Positions 34,378 through 43,934 of a DNA stretch of 64,000 nucleotides are shown one piece after another. The notes under the pieces are model-generated. The model was not told the origin of the DNA. It made no database searches and worked only from the letters and a program-made list of their open reading frames with translations. The translations under genes were made by a program, and so were the position numbers. Origin of the DNA: Amycolatopsis marina (lineage in GTDB: Bacteria > Actinomycetota > Actinomycetes > Mycobacteriales > Pseudonocardiaceae); contig NZ_FOKG01000005.1 in assembly GCF_900111885.1 (NCBI RefSeq), forward strand, positions 1 to 64,000, written 5' to 3'. Position 1 is the first letter of the stretch; every line of letters starts with the position of its first letter.

Positions 34378-36528
34378 TCAGGTCTTTTCCAGGTACTCCG
34401 CACGGTCGGCGTCCACCACGTCGGCCACCAGGTGCGCGAGACCGAGGTGGTTACCCAGCGCCGGATCTTCGGCGACGATGCGCTGAGCGCACTCCCGAGC
34501 CTCGGCGATCACGTCCTCGTCGCGCAACAGCGACAACAATTTCAACCCCGACCGCTTCCCGGACTGCGCCGCGCCCAGGATGTCCCCCTCCCTGCGCAGT
34601 TCGAGGTCCAGCCTGGACAGTTCGAATCCGTCGAGTGTGGACTCCACGGCCGCGAGCCGCTCCCTCGTGGCCGTGCCGTCCAGCGCCTCGGTGATCAGCA
34701 GGCAGAGACCGGGAACCGAACCGCGGCCGACCCGGCCGCGCAGCTGGTGCAGCTGACTGACCCCGAATCGGTCCGCATCCATGATCATCATCACGGTCGC
34801 GTTGGGCACGTTCACACCGACCTCGATGACGGTCGTGGCGACCAGCACGTCCAGGTCACCCGCCGCGAAGGCCCGCATCACCGCGTCCTTCTCGTCACTG
34901 GGCAGCCTGCCGTGCAGCACGCCGACACGCAGCCCTTTCAGCGGTCCCTCCGCCAGTTCGGGCGCGAGGTCCAACACGGCGAGCGCGGGCCGTTTGTCGG
35001 TCTTGTCCGACGGCGGTTCGTCACCGATTCTCGGACAGACCACATAGGCCTGATGGCCCTTGCGGACCTCCTCGGCGACCCGCTGCCACGCGCGGTCCAG
35101 CCAGGCCGGTTTCTCGGCGGCCGGAACCACGGTGGTGGAAATCGGCGAACGGCCCGCGGGCAGCTCGCGCAGTGCGGAGATCTCCAGATCGCCGTACACG
35201 GTCATCGCGACCGTCCGCGGGATCGGGGTCGCGGTCATCACCAGCACGTGCGGACTGGTGAAGTCCGCTCCTCTCGAGCGCAACGCGTCCCGCTGCTCGA
35301 CGCCGAACCGGTGCTGCTCGTCGACCACGACGAACCCGAGGTCGGCGAAGGACACGGTGTCCTGGATCAGGGCGTGCGTTCCGACAACGATGCCCGCCGC
35401 CCCGCTGGCGATGTCCAGCAGCGCCTGCTTGCGTTCCTTCGCCGACATCGAGCCGGTGAGCAGGGTGACCCTGGTGGCGTTGTCCGCTCCACCCAGTTCA
35501 CCCGCCATCGCGAGGTCACCGAGCAACTCGCGCAGGGAACGCGCGTGCTGCGCGGCCAGCACCTCGGTCGGCGCCAGCATGGCCGCCTGCCTGCCCGCGT
35601 CCACCACCTGCAACATCGCCCGCAGCGCGACGATGGTCTTACCGCTACCCACCTCGCCCTGCAGCAGCCGGTTCATCGGATGCTCGCCTGCGATGTCGGT
35701 GGCGATCTTCGCGCCGACCTCGCGCTGGCCCTCGGTGAGTTCGAAGGGCAGTCGCATTTCGAAGGTCTCGGCGAGGCCGCCCGCCTTCGGTGGGCACGCC
35801 GGCGCCGTCCGGGACACCGCCGAGTACCTGCGCTGCGCGAAGATCAGCTGGATGGCCATCGCCTCGTCCCACTTCAGGCGGGTCCGCGCGGACTCGAGTA
35901 CGTCCCAGTTCTCCGGCCGGTGGATGTTGCGCAGCGCGGGATGCAGATGGTCGAGGTCGTACCGCACGCGCAGCCAGTCGGGCAACGGGTCGTCCTCGGG
36001 TTCGAACGTGCCGAGAACCTGCTGCACGGCTCGGCCGATCGACCAGGACGGCATCCCCTGTGCCGCCGGGTACACGGGGATGATCTCGGCGAGAAAACTG
36101 TCCACGGAGGACATGTCGTCGTCGTCGATCAGCTCGTACTCGGGATTGGCCAGCTGCAGGTTGTTCCGGAACGCGGTGACCTTGCCCGCGAACAGCCCTG
36201 TCCGGCCGGGCCGCAACTCCCGCTCCCGCCATGCCTGGTTGAAGAACGCGCAGGAGAGCCTGCGGTAGCCGTCGGTGATCGTCATCTCCAGGATCGAACC
36301 GGGACGCGCGCGCATCCTGCGCTTGCTCACGTGCTCGATCCTGGCCATCACCGTAGCGTGCTCGCCGATCTCGAGCCCCGCGATGTCGGTCAGTTCCCCC
36401 CGCGCGGCGTAGCGCCTGGGGTAGTGCCGCAGCAGGTCACCCACGGTGTGGATGTCCAGCGCGGACGCCAGCGCCTTCGCGGTCTTCTCCCCGACCAGTG
36501 ACGTCAGCTTGTCGCGCAGCCCGCTCAT
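34378..36528 (-). CDS. recG: ATP-dependent DNA helicase RecG
   Basis: A 716-aa branched-DNA translocase that regresses stalled forks and processes Holliday junctions. The N-terminal wedge/OB domain (about 60-160) precedes the helicase core with Walker A in LLQGEVGSGKTIVALRA, motif II VVDEQHRFGV, MTATPIPRT and the C-terminal VATTVIEVGVNVPNATVM and QLHQLRGRVGRG. Length is normal for the family. The recG-DAK-rpmB-ung order is as in mycobacteria. Confidence 0.97.
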   Translation of the reverse strand: MSGLRDKLTSLVGEKTAKALASALDIHTVGDLLRHYPRRYAARGELTDIAGLEIGEHATVMARIEHVSKRRMRARPGSILEMTITDGYRRLSCAFFNQAWRERELRPGRTGLFAGKVTAFRNNLQLANPEYELIDDDDMSSVDSFLAEIIPVYPAAQGMPSWSIGRAVQQVLGTFEPEDDPLPDWLRVRYDLDHLHPALRNIHRPENWDVLESARTRLKWDEAMAIQLIFAQRRYSAVSRTAPACPPKAGGLAETFEMRLPFELTEGQREVGAKIATDIAGEHPMNRLLQGEVGSGKTIVALRAMLQVVDAGRQAAMLAPTEVLAAQHARSLRELLGDLAMAGELGGADNATRVTLLTGSMSAKERKQALLDIASGAAGIVVGTHALIQDTVSFADLGFVVVDEQHRFGVEQRDALRSRGADFTSPHVLVMTATPIPRTVAMTVYGDLEISALRELPAGRSPISTTVVPAAEKPAWLDRAWQRVAEEVRKGHQAYVVCPRIGDEPPSDKTDKRPALAVLDLAPELAEGPLKGLRVGVLHGRLPSDEKDAVMRAFAAGDLDVLVATTVIEVGVNVPNATVMMIMDADRFGVSQLHQLRGRVGRGSVPGLCLLITEALDGTATRERLAAVESTLDGFELSRLDLELRREGDILGAAQSGKRSGLKLLSLLRDEDVIAEARECAQRIVAEDPALGNHLGLAHLVADVVDADRAEYLEKT

Positions 36529-36699
36529 TATCCGATCTGCCTCGCTCGTCGCTCCAGGTTGTGCACGGTGTCCTATTCAACTGAGGGTGATCACGCGACG
36601 CACGTCACCGGCGCACGCATCTCACCTGTATCGACCAGCCGCGAGCAGCCCTCCGGGCCACCCCCGTCCGGTCGGTCGTGACCCCCTCTCCCGGCCCAG

Positions 36700-38358
36700 T
36701 CACTCCACGCCGATCAGCAGCACCGCATCGGTCGCACCACTGGAATAGCACACCAGTTCGACTTCCGGCCGCTCGGCACGCAGACGCAGGGCGAGTTCGG
36801 CGTCGATGTCCGGCGGTGCGGCCACCCCGGTGAGGACAGTGACCAGCTCACCACCGAGGTCCAACATCCGGCCCAGCACCTCCATCGCGGCCGCGAGCAC
36901 GCTCTCGGCCGTGGCGGGTCCCGGTTCGATGAGCTGGACCTCTCCGTCGACCAGGCCCAGCACGTCTCCGGCGTGGGCCCGTCCCGCCCAGGTGATCGCC
37001 TCCTCGGCGGCCACCCGCAACTCCCCCCGCCGGGTCGCGGCCGCCGCCTCGGCCATGGCCACGACGTCGTCGTTGGTCCGCCTTTCGATGTCGTGCACGG
37101 CCAGCGCGGCCAGCACCTGCACCGGGGAGGTGCACGGGACCACCACGATGTCGCGTTCCTCCAGCATCGAGTGTCCCGCCACCCGGTCGGCGGCCGCGGT
37201 CAGCTCCGGCCCGCCTGGCAGCACCGTGACGTGCGCGGCGCCCGTTCCGGTGATCAGGCCCAGCAGTTCCTCGGCGCTGGGCACCTCCCCGGTGCCGACG
37301 GCGAGCACACGCGCGCCCTCTCCCCGCACCAGCGCGGCGAGCTCGTCGCCGTGCACGACGGCCACCACCGCGCGGTCGCGGCCCGGCTCGGCGGGTTGCT
37401 GTGGCGGATGCGCGAGCAGCGGCTCGACACGGATCCGGTGCGGCCTGCCCGCGTCGAGCCCGGCCTCGATCGCCGCCCCGATGTCGCCGCAGTGCACGTG
37501 AACGGCGTAACTGCCGGCACCGTCACCCGCCACGGTGACGCTGTCGCCCAGCTCGCTCAGCGCCGCCCGCAGGGTCGTCAGTCCGTCCGCTGCCGCGCTG
37601 TCGGCGGTGCTGGCCCCATGCACGCCGTCCAGCAGGTACATGACCTCCCATGCGTGCACGACGGTGGATTCGAGCGGCGTCTCCTGGAGACGTGCCCGCC
37701 CTCCCGGAGCGGTGAGTGTGTGCCGCGGCTCGGCGGCCCGGCCTGTGAGAACACACACCAGTGCGTCCAGCACGGCGACCAGTCCCCGCCCGCCGGCATC
37801 GACCACGCCCGCGGAGGCGAGCACCGGCAGCTGTGCCGGGGTGCGGTCCAGGGCCGCTCCCGCCGCCGCGGCGGCCGTGGAGGCGACCTCGGCGGCCGTG
37901 CCCGTCGAGACCCCGGGGTCGGAGACCGTCGCCGAGACCGCGTGCAGCACGGTGAGCATGGTGCCCTCCACCGGGCGCGCGACGGCCGCCGTGGCCACGC
38001 TGTCGGCTCGGACCAGTGCCGCGGCCAGCGCGGGTCCGTCAAGTAGCTCGGCGCCGGGCCGCACCGACTCCGCGAGACCACGCAGCACCTGCGAGAGGAT
38101 CACGCCGGAGTTGCCCCGTGCCGCCCGTACCGCACCGCGCGCGAGCACACCCAGCGCGCTGCCCACGGCGGCGGGCTCGCCTTCGGCGCGGAGCATGTCC
38201 CTTGCGCCGGTCACGGTGTGCAGCAGGTTCGAGCCGGTGTCGGAGTCGGCGACCGGGTAGACGTTGATGCCGTTGATGTCCGCGCACAGCGCATCGAGGC
38301 TGCGCACACACGCGTCGGCCCAGTTCGCCACCGCCGCCGCGTCCACCGCCGACACCAC
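36700..38358 (-). CDS. DAK2-domain, FakA-like fatty acid kinase family protein
   Basis: A 552-aa protein with an N-terminal dihydroxyacetone-kinase-like L domain (about 1-200). The Mg/ATP loop reads [13 protein letters not shown], keeping the Asp ligands, and [13 protein letters not shown] follows. The C-terminal half is the YloV/FakA type ([22 protein letters not shown]). In Firmicutes FakA phosphorylates fatty acids bound to FakB (DegV family); no degV gene is in this window. It is divergent from rpmB and lies upstream of recG, like Rv2974c. Confidence 0.85.
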   Translation of the reverse strand: MVSAVDAAAVANWADACVRSLDALCADINGINVYPVADSDTGSNLLHTVTGARDMLRAEGEPAAVGSALGVLARGAVRAARGNSGVILSQVLRGLAESVRPGAELLDGPALAAALVRADSVATAAVARPVEGTMLTVLHAVSATVSDPGVSTGTAAEVASTAAAAAGAALDRTPAQLPVLASAGVVDAGGRGLVAVLDALVCVLTGRAAEPRHTLTAPGGRARLQETPLESTVVHAWEVMYLLDGVHGASTADSAAADGLTTLRAALSELGDSVTVAGDGAGSYAVHVHCGDIGAAIEAGLDAGRPHRIRVEPLLAHPPQQPAEPGRDRAVVAVVHGDELAALVRGEGARVLAVGTGEVPSAEELLGLITGTGAAHVTVLPGGPELTAAADRVAGHSMLEERDIVVVPCTSPVQVLAALAVHDIERRTNDDVVAMAEAAAATRRGELRVAAEEAITWAGRAHAGDVLGLVDGEVQLIEPGPATAESVLAAAMEVLGRMLDLGGELVTVLTGVAAPPDIDAELALRLRAERPEVELVCYSSGATDAVLLIGVE

Positions 38359-38536
38359 CTGTCATCATTGCCGGGCAGCACCCGGTCCGTCAGAAGTCTT
38401 CGAGGTCCACGGCGAGGGTATCGACCCCGCTTCGACCTCTGAGAGCGCACCGGCTACGCTGTTCGAGTTGCCCGGCGCCGCCGGGTCAGCGCTAGTAAGA
38501 GCTCAGCGTTTCCCCAGATTTCGAGGAGTGTTCGAC

Positions 38537-38728
38537 GTGGCTGCCGTGTGCGACGTCTGTGGCAAGGGGCCCGGCTTCGGCAAGTCGGTCTCACACTCCC
38601 ACCGGCGTACCAACCGCCGGTGGAACCCGAACATCCAGACTGTGCACGCCAAGATTGGCATTTCCCAGCGGAAGCGCCTGAACGTGTGCACATCCTGCCT
38701 CAAGGCAGGCAAGGTCGTTCGCGGCTGA
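38537..38728 (+). CDS. rpmB: 50S ribosomal protein L28
   Basis: A 63-aa L28 beginning (M)[20 protein letters not shown], with [16 protein letters not shown] and a second cysteine pair CTSC. The four cysteines make it the zinc-ribbon form. The GTG at 38537, preceded by CGAGGAG, gives the canonical N-terminus; the frame is open further upstream from 38264. A strong terminator follows 13 bp after the stop. Confidence 0.96.
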   Translation: MAAVCDVCGKGPGFGKSVSHSHRRTNRRWNPNIQTVHAKIGISQRKRLNVCTSCLKAGKVVRG

Positions 38729-38741
38729 ACCCAGGCTCTCC

Positions 38742-38775
38742 AACGGCCCGGTGGATCTCGATCCACCGGGCCGTT
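38742..38775 (+). terminator. Intrinsic terminator after rpmB
   Basis: A perfect 15-bp stem (arms 38742-38756 and 38761-38775) with a CTCG loop, followed by GTTGTGTTG, a partial T tract. It lies between rpmB and the convergent ung gene. Confidence 0.9.
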
Positions 38776-38863
38776 GTTGTGTTGTCAGTCGCGCTCAGCT
38801 GGCGCTCGGGACCGGAATTCGTCGACGAGTTCCGGGGTGGCAGGATCGCCCCGGGGTCTCGGA

Positions 38864-39541
38864 TCAGGGCAGCTTCCAGTCGACCGGCTGCGCACCCTGC
38901 TCGGTGAGCAGTGCGTTCGCCCGGCTGAACGGCTTCGACCCGAAGAACCCGTTGTGCGCGGAGAGCGGGCTCGGATGCACCGACTCGATGCACGGCACCG
39001 GCGACAGGAGCGGCTTGAGCTTGCGGGCATTGCTGCCCCACAGGATCGCCACGAGCGGGCCACCGCGGGCGGCGAGCGCCTTGATGGCCTGCTCGGTCAC
39101 CTCCTCCCAGCCCTTGCCCTGGTGCGAGTTCGGCGAGCCGGGGCGAACGGTGAGGGCTCGGTTGAGCAACAGCACGCCCTGCTCGGTCCACGGGGTCAGG
39201 TCACCGTTGGACGGCAGTGGATGCCCGAGATCGTCGGCGTACTCCTTGTAGATGTTGACCAGGCTCTTCGGCAGCGGCCGGACATCCGGCGCGACCGCGA
39301 AACACAGACCGATCGGATGGCCTGGCGTCGGGTAGGGATCCTGGCCGACGATCAGCACGCGGACGTCGGCGAACGGCTGCTGGAACGCGCGCAGCACGTG
39401 CTCACCGGCCGGCAGATAGCGGCGGCCCGCCGCGATCTCGGTGCGGAGGAAGTCCCCCATCGCGGAGACCCGGCCCGCCACCGGTTCGAGGGCCTGCGCC
39501 CAGCCTGCTTCGACGATCTCATGCAGCGGTCGTGCGGTCAC
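38864..39541 (-). CDS. ung: Uracil-DNA glycosylase (family 1)
   Basis: A 225-aa base-excision enzyme removing uracil from DNA. Motifs are the catalytic water-activating loop [41 protein letters not shown] and the leucine-loop [21 protein letters not shown]. The length is standard. It lies head-to-head with the rpmB terminator and upstream of the gamma-CA gene on the same strand order as in mycobacteria. Confidence 0.97.
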   Translation of the reverse strand: MTARPLHEIVEAGWAQALEPVAGRVSAMGDFLRTEIAAGRRYLPAGEHVLRAFQQPFADVRVLIVGQDPYPTPGHPIGLCFAVAPDVRPLPKSLVNIYKEYADDLGHPLPSNGDLTPWTEQGVLLLNRALTVRPGSPNSHQGKGWEEVTEQAIKALAARGGPLVAILWGSNARKLKPLLSPVPCIESVHPSPLSAHNGFFGSKPFSRANALLTEQGAQPVDWKLP

Positions 39542-39644
39542 GGGCAGCGACTCTAGCGCACCGAGGGCTCGGTGTTTCCGAGCACTCGGGCCCGCGATCC
39601 ACAGATCACCATGACCACGCGGTTCACCGTTCGCAGAAGCCCGG

Positions 39645-40166
39645 TCAGTCCAGGCGGCGGAGTTCGGCCCTGAACCACGCGCCGCGCTTGACGTAGCTCT
39701 CGACGACGGCCTGGATCATCTCCGGGCCGAAGGAGGTGTTCGGCCGGTTCTTCGCCGGCACACCGAGCGCCACCTCGCCCGTTCCCACTCCACCGCCGTA
39801 GGAGAGCACCGCGCCCGCGCCGACCATGCCGCCGTCGGCGATGACGCTGCCGTTGAGGACGACCGCCCCCGAGGCGATCAGACAGCCGGCACCGATCCGG
39901 GCGCCCTCGACATGTACCGAGTGGCCGATCGCCGAGTTCGGGCCAAGCACCAGTGGATCGCGCTCGGTGCAGTGCAGCACGCTGCCGTCCTGCACGTTGG
40001 ACCGCTCGCCGATCTCGATGTAACCGTGATCCCCGCGCAGCACCGCCTGCGGCCACACCGACGCTCCTGGTCCGAGCCGCACATCGCCGATCACGGTCGC
40101 GTCGGGGTGCACGTAGGCCTCGGGGTCGATCTGCGGGCGCAACTCACCCAGCGCGTAGATGGCCAT
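39645..40166 (-). CDS. Gamma-carbonic-anhydrase-like hexapeptide-repeat protein
   Basis: A 173-aa left-handed beta-helix protein: [45 protein letters not shown]. In gamma-CA relatives zinc is held by three His. Here His65 (SVLH) and His82 (IGH) are present, but the position five residues after His82 (LHG in relatives) is Glu87 in HVEGA, with a His at 85. Catalysis as an anhydrase is therefore uncertain. It starts 35 bp downstream of the GNAT gene, likely in one operon with thiL. Confidence 0.88.
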   Translation of the reverse strand: MAIYALGELRPQIDPEAYVHPDATVIGDVRLGPGASVWPQAVLRGDHGYIEIGERSNVQDGSVLHCTERDPLVLGPNSAIGHSVHVEGARIGAGCLIASGAVVLNGSVIADGGMVGAGAVLSYGGGVGTGEVALGVPAKNRPNTSFGPEMIQAVVESYVKRGAWFRAELRRLD

Positions 40167-40201
40167 CGTTTCTCCTTGCCAACTCGGTCCTGCGGGAGCG
40201 G

Positions 40202-40678
40202 TCAGTCCACCAGGGACTTCGCGAGGCAGAGACTGCGCTCGTCGTCCTTGTACAGCCCGTACTTCTGCATGTCTCGGTAGCCACTGGAACGGTAGAGCGC
40301 GATCGCCTCCGGCTGTTCGGTGCCGGTCTCCAGCACCGCACGCAGCCGGCCCGCCTCAGCCGCTGTCCGCTCGAGTTCGGCGAGTACCGCGCGGGCGTAG
40401 CCCCGGCCCCGCGCCGTGCGTGCGACGTACATCCGCTTCAGTTCGGCGTCCCCCGGCAGGAGCGCGGGCGGCGGCCCGTCATGGGCGCGCCACGCTCCCG
40501 TCGCCACCGGCGTGCCGTCCTCGTACCCGACGAGGAACAGCCCGCGGGGCGGGGCGAACTCGGCGGGATCCATCGGGCTGATGTCGGGCTCGCCGTAGCG
40601 GCGGACGTACTCCTGCTGTACCTCGTCCATCAGCTTGCGGGCGTCCGCATCGTCGTAGGGCACCACACGAATCTCCAC
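40202..40678 (-). CDS. GNAT-family N-acetyltransferase
   Basis: A 158-aa acetyltransferase. The acetyl-CoA loop is RGRGYARAVLAELE (around 100), preceded by the beta-strand ELKRMYVARTA and followed by LETGTEQPEAIALYRSSGYRDM, the usual C-terminal motif. The substrate is unknown. It lies 23 bp after the thiL stop and 35 bp before the gamma-CA gene, so the three probably share a transcript. Confidence 0.9.
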   Translation of the reverse strand: MEIRVVPYDDADARKLMDEVQQEYVRRYGEPDISPMDPAEFAPPRGLFLVGYEDGTPVATGAWRAHDGPPPALLPGDAELKRMYVARTARGRGYARAVLAELERTAAEAGRLRAVLETGTEQPEAIALYRSSGYRDMQKYGLYKDDERSLCLAKSLVD

Positions 40679-40701
40679 CCGGCCACGATAACCGGCAGGG
40701 A

Positions 40702-41703
40702 TCAGCGCCAGTGTTCCCAGCCGGAGTCGCCCTCGTACGGCATACCGTCAACGGTCACGCCGGTGTCCGGCAACAACACCGTGCCGATCTGCACCCACCC
40801 CTCGGGCAGGTCCGCGTACGACGGGAAGGTCGCGGCCAGCGCATGGTCCTCGCCGCCGGTGAGCACCCAGCGCAGCGGGTCGGCACCGAGCGCCGTGCCG
40901 ACGTCGACGAGCCGTTGATCCACGGTCAGCCGCGCCGTCTGCACGTCGAGGCCGACCTCGGAGGCCGCCGCCAGATGGCCGAGGTCGGCCAACAGACCGT
41001 CGGACACGTCGATCATCGAGGTCGCGCCTGCGATCGCGGCCGCGGGCCCGGCCTGATAGGCCGGTTCCGGGTAGCGCTGCGCGTTGACGACACCGACCGG
41101 CGAACGGAATCCTCGCCCGAGCACCGCGAGCCCGGCCGCCGCCCAGCCGAGCCTGCCGCAGATGGCGAGCACGTCGCCCGGCCGCGCGCCAGAGCGGGTC
41201 ACCGGGGGTCTTCCGCCGAGGTCACCGAGCGCTGTAACGCTCAGCACAAGCTGGTCGGCGCCCACGACGTCGCCGCCGATGATCCCCGCACGAGCCCGCT
41301 CGGCCTCGGCCCACATGCCGTCGGTGAGTGCGGCGAGCATCGTCGTCTCGGTTTCCGGCGGGCAGGCGATTCCGACGAGCACCGACGTCGGCACGGCGCC
41401 CATCGCTGCGAGGTCGGCGAGGTTCACCGCGACCGCCTTGCGCCCGATGTGCTCAGGATCGGACCAGTCCAGGCGAAAGTGCACCCCCTGTACGAGAACG
41501 TCGGTGGTCGCGACGACCCGGCCGTCGGACGCGGCGACGACAGCCGCGTCGTCTCCCGGGCCGAGCAACGTCGTCGAGGGTTGGGTCCTGCCCCGGGTCA
41601 GCGTTCGGATGAGTCCGAACTCACCTGCTGCTGCGACCGTGCCCGGACGAGGCGAGTCCGACCGCGCACCCTCCTGCTGGGGTCTACCGTGCGTCGACAC
41701 CAC
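40702..41703 (-). CDS. thiL: Thiamine-monophosphate kinase
   Basis: A 333-aa kinase making thiamine diphosphate from the monophosphate, of the AIRS/PurM fold. Motifs: GEFGLIRTL, LLGPGDDAAVV, TTDVLVQGVHFRLDWSDPEHIGRKA, NLADLAAMGA, SMIDVSDGLLADL and the C-terminal TGGEDHALAATF. The first 25 residues are family-atypical, so an internal start is possible. It is divergent from the RAM-domain gene. No TPP riboswitch-like element is visible upstream. Confidence 0.95.
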   Translation of the reverse strand: MVSTHGRPQQEGARSDSPRPGTVAAAGEFGLIRTLTRGRTQPSTTLLGPGDDAAVVAASDGRVVATTDVLVQGVHFRLDWSDPEHIGRKAVAVNLADLAAMGAVPTSVLVGIACPPETETTMLAALTDGMWAEAERARAGIIGGDVVGADQLVLSVTALGDLGGRPPVTRSGARPGDVLAICGRLGWAAAGLAVLGRGFRSPVGVVNAQRYPEPAYQAGPAAAIAGATSMIDVSDGLLADLGHLAAASEVGLDVQTARLTVDQRLVDVGTALGADPLRWVLTGGEDHALAATFPSYADLPEGWVQIGTVLLPDTGVTVDGMPYEGDSGWEHWR

Positions 41704-41818
41704 ACCACCTTCGAATCACCGATAGTCGGATGCCCGATGTTTGCCCGACTGGGGTACGTTGCTGCTGGTTACGTTCAATGAAACACCGAGCCGACCGATC
41801 CAGACGAAGGGGCGCGCC

Positions 41819-42052
41819 GTGGTCCACGCTTACATCCTGATCCAGACCGAGGTCGGCAAGGCGGCATCGGTCGCCGCCGAGATCGCCGGCATCTCGGGTG
41901 TCACCAGCTCCGAGGACGTCACCGGCCCCTACGACGTGATCGTGCGCGCGGCAGCGGACAACGTCGACCAGCTGGGCCAGCTCGTGGTCGCGAAGGTGCA
42001 GAACGTGGAGGGCATCACCCGGACGCTGACCTGCCCGGTCGTGCACCTGTAG
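41819..42052 (+). CDS. Stand-alone Lrp/AsnC ligand-binding (RAM) domain protein
   Basis: A 77-aa protein consisting only of the RAM domain of Lrp/AsnC regulators (VHAYILIQTEVGKAASVAAEI, GVTSSEDVTGPYDVIVRAAADNVDQL, VEGITRTLTCPVVHL) and no DNA-binding helix. The GTG at 41819 follows GAAGGGG; the frame is open from 41741. Such single-domain proteins bind amino acids and oligomerise, and may modulate full-length Lrp proteins. It is followed 19 bp later by the DUF3515 gene. Confidence 0.9.
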   Translation: MVHAYILIQTEVGKAASVAAEIAGISGVTSSEDVTGPYDVIVRAAADNVDQLGQLVVAKVQNVEGITRTLTCPVVHL

Positions 42053-42071
42053 AACGTGCTTCAGTGGAGCC

Positions 42072-42653
42072 GTGTCCAACCCAGCCAACACGACCAAATC
42101 GGATGACAGCGAGAACGGGACCCCGCCCAGGTTCCTGATCGTCACCGCTGCGGTGTTAGCGGTGGCCCTGGCCGGTGCCGTCGCGATCGCGGGGCTGACG
42201 GCGGGCTCCACGGGATCCGGCGAGGACCCCGCCGCGAACGGAACCGGGCCGTTGCCCCTGGTTCCCGTCCCCGCGCCCCAAGCAGGACGCCCCGAATGCG
42301 GCACGTTGATCGGCGCGCTGCCGGAAGAGCTGACCTCGGCAGGTGACACGCTGGCCCGGCGCGAACTGGCTAAGCCGGCGCCCGAGGCCACCGCCGCCTG
42401 GGGCGGAGCGGCACCTGTCGTGCTGCGGTGCGGGCTCAACCAGCCCCCGGAGCTGAACGAGACCTCCGGCCTGCGGGTGATCAACGGAGTGCAGTGGCTT
42501 CAGGTCCCCGGCGAAGGCAGCGCGACCTGGTTCGTCGTGGACCGGGACGTGGTCATCGCCCTGACCGTGCCGGACAGCGCGGGCACCGGTCCCTTGCAGC
42601 AGATCTCCGACACGGTCTCCGCGAACCTCGAGCCCGCACCCCCGCGCACCTGA
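42072..42653 (+). CDS. DUF3515 family membrane-anchored protein
   Basis: A 193-aa actinobacterial protein of unknown function. One N-terminal helix (about 21-45, FLIVTAAVLAVALAGAVAIAGL) is followed by an extracellular domain with two conserved cysteines (GRPECGTLIGALPEEL and VVLRCGLNQPPEL), likely a disulfide, and WLQVPGEGSATWFVVDRDVVIALTVP. Mycobacterial Rv2980, at the same place near thiL and ddl, appears to be its counterpart. The stop codon is followed within 6 bp by three palindromic repeats. Confidence 0.85.
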   Translation: MSNPANTTKSDDSENGTPPRFLIVTAAVLAVALAGAVAIAGLTAGSTGSGEDPAANGTGPLPLVPVPAPQAGRPECGTLIGALPEELTSAGDTLARRELAKPAPEATAAWGGAAPVVLRCGLNQPPELNETSGLRVINGVQWLQVPGEGSATWFVVDRDVVIALTVPDSAGTGPLQQISDTVSANLEPAPPRT

Positions 42654-42659
42654 CCCCAT

Positions 42660-42774
42660 CGCACTTTCCCGCGAAAGTGTCGCCAACCGGGCCCCCGGCC
42701 TCGGCGACGCTCGCACTTTCCCGGGAAAGTGCGGTACCCCGCGCGTGCAGGTAGGACACTTTCCCGGGAAAGTG
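42660..42774. repeat. Three hairpin repeats in a row (family 1, locus 4)
   Basis: Copies lie at 42660-42679 (CACTTTCCCGCGAAAGTG core), 42712-42733 (perfect 22-bp palindrome) and 42757-42774 (core CACTTTCCCGGGAAAGTG). They lie between the convergent DUF3515 and ddl genes. The spacer between the second and third copies matches, in inverse orientation, the spacer at 1392-1414. Confidence 0.9.
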
Positions 42775-42800
42775 CGAATGTGGACAGGCGGTGAGCGTTG

Positions 42801-43898
42801 CTACCTGAGGCCGGTGCCGCGGGCCAGTGCCGTGTCCACGAGGGTGGCGAGCAGGGTCGGGTAGTCCACCCCCGTCACCTCCCACATCTTCGGGTAGGCC
42901 GAGGTGGTGGTGAACCCCGGCATCGTGTTCACCTCGTTGATCGTCGGCTCGCCGTCGGCGCCGATGAAGAAGTCCACCCTGGCCAGACCCTGACAGTCCA
43001 GTGCGATGAAGGCCCGCACGGCCATCGCCCGCAGCCGCTCGGTGGTGACGTCCTCCAGCTTGGCCGGGATGTCCAGTTCGGCGGCCTCGCCGAGGTACTT
43101 GGTCTCGAAGTCGTACCAGGCCGACTCGTCCTCCGCCAGCACCCGGATCTCCGCCGGAAGCGAGGCCTCGACCCTGGCGTCCGGGAACTCCAGAACGCCG
43201 CACTCGACTTCCCTGCCGACGACCGCGGCCTCGACGAGAACCTTCGGGTCGGTCTGCCTCGCCAGCGCGATGGCGGCATCGAGATCGGCCCAGTCCGTGA
43301 CCTTGCTGATGCCGATGGAAGACCCCGCGCGCGCTGGCTTGACGAACACGGGCAGACCCAGGCGCTCGCGGTCCTCATTGGCCAGAGTGGACTGTCCACG
43401 ACGGATCGTCGCGTACTCGCCGACCGGAAGTCCTTCTGCGGCAAGGAGTTTCTTCGCGTACTCCTTGTCCATCGCCGCGGCGCTCGCCAGCACCCCGGCC
43501 CCGACGTAGGGCAGTCCCGCCATCTCGAGCAGGCCCTGGACAGTGCCGTCCTCACCGAAGGCGCCGTGCAGCACCGGAAAGACGACGTCCACACCGGCGA
43601 GCGTCTCCATACCTGTGCCCGGATCCAGGCTGACCAGCTCGCGCTGTGTCGGGTCGCCCGCGAGAACCAGCGATTTGCCCTCGTCCACCGAGGGCAACGT
43701 CTTCCCGCGGATCTCCAGTGCCTTGGGATCGCTCGTGCCGAGGACCCAGCCACCCTCCCTGGTGATGCCGATCGGGAGGACTTCGAACCGCTCGGGGTCG
43801 AGGTTGGCGAGTACGCTTCCCGCGGACACACACGAGATTGTGTGCTCGGTGCTACGGCCACCGAACACGACGGCGACTCGTGTCTTCCGTTCACTCAT
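42801..43898 (-). CDS. ddl: D-alanine--D-alanine ligase
   Basis: A 365-aa ATP-grasp enzyme making D-Ala-D-Ala for peptidoglycan. N-terminal [42 protein letters not shown]-binding [18 protein letters not shown] and metal-binding [25 protein letters not shown] are all present. The Tyr and Phe typical of D-Ala-specific ligases fit the general pattern; no van-type cluster is nearby. Length is normal. Confidence 0.97.
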   Translation of the reverse strand: MSERKTRVAVVFGGRSTEHTISCVSAGSVLANLDPERFEVLPIGITREGGWVLGTSDPKALEIRGKTLPSVDEGKSLVLAGDPTQRELVSLDPGTGMETLAGVDVVFPVLHGAFGEDGTVQGLLEMAGLPYVGAGVLASAAAMDKEYAKKLLAAEGLPVGEYATIRRGQSTLANEDRERLGLPVFVKPARAGSSIGISKVTDWADLDAAIALARQTDPKVLVEAAVVGREVECGVLEFPDARVEASLPAEIRVLAEDESAWYDFETKYLGEAAELDIPAKLEDVTTERLRAMAVRAFIALDCQGLARVDFFIGADGEPTINEVNTMPGFTTTSAYPKMWEVTGVDYPTLLATLVDTALARGTGLR

Positions 43899-43934
43899 GG
43901 GCCGTCACCCTACCGGGCGCTTGCGGCAGCAGGG

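Noticed and set aside
36529..36699. Possible small gene between recG and the DAK gene
   Set aside because: The open frames here are extensions of shadow frames, with no start signal or motif.
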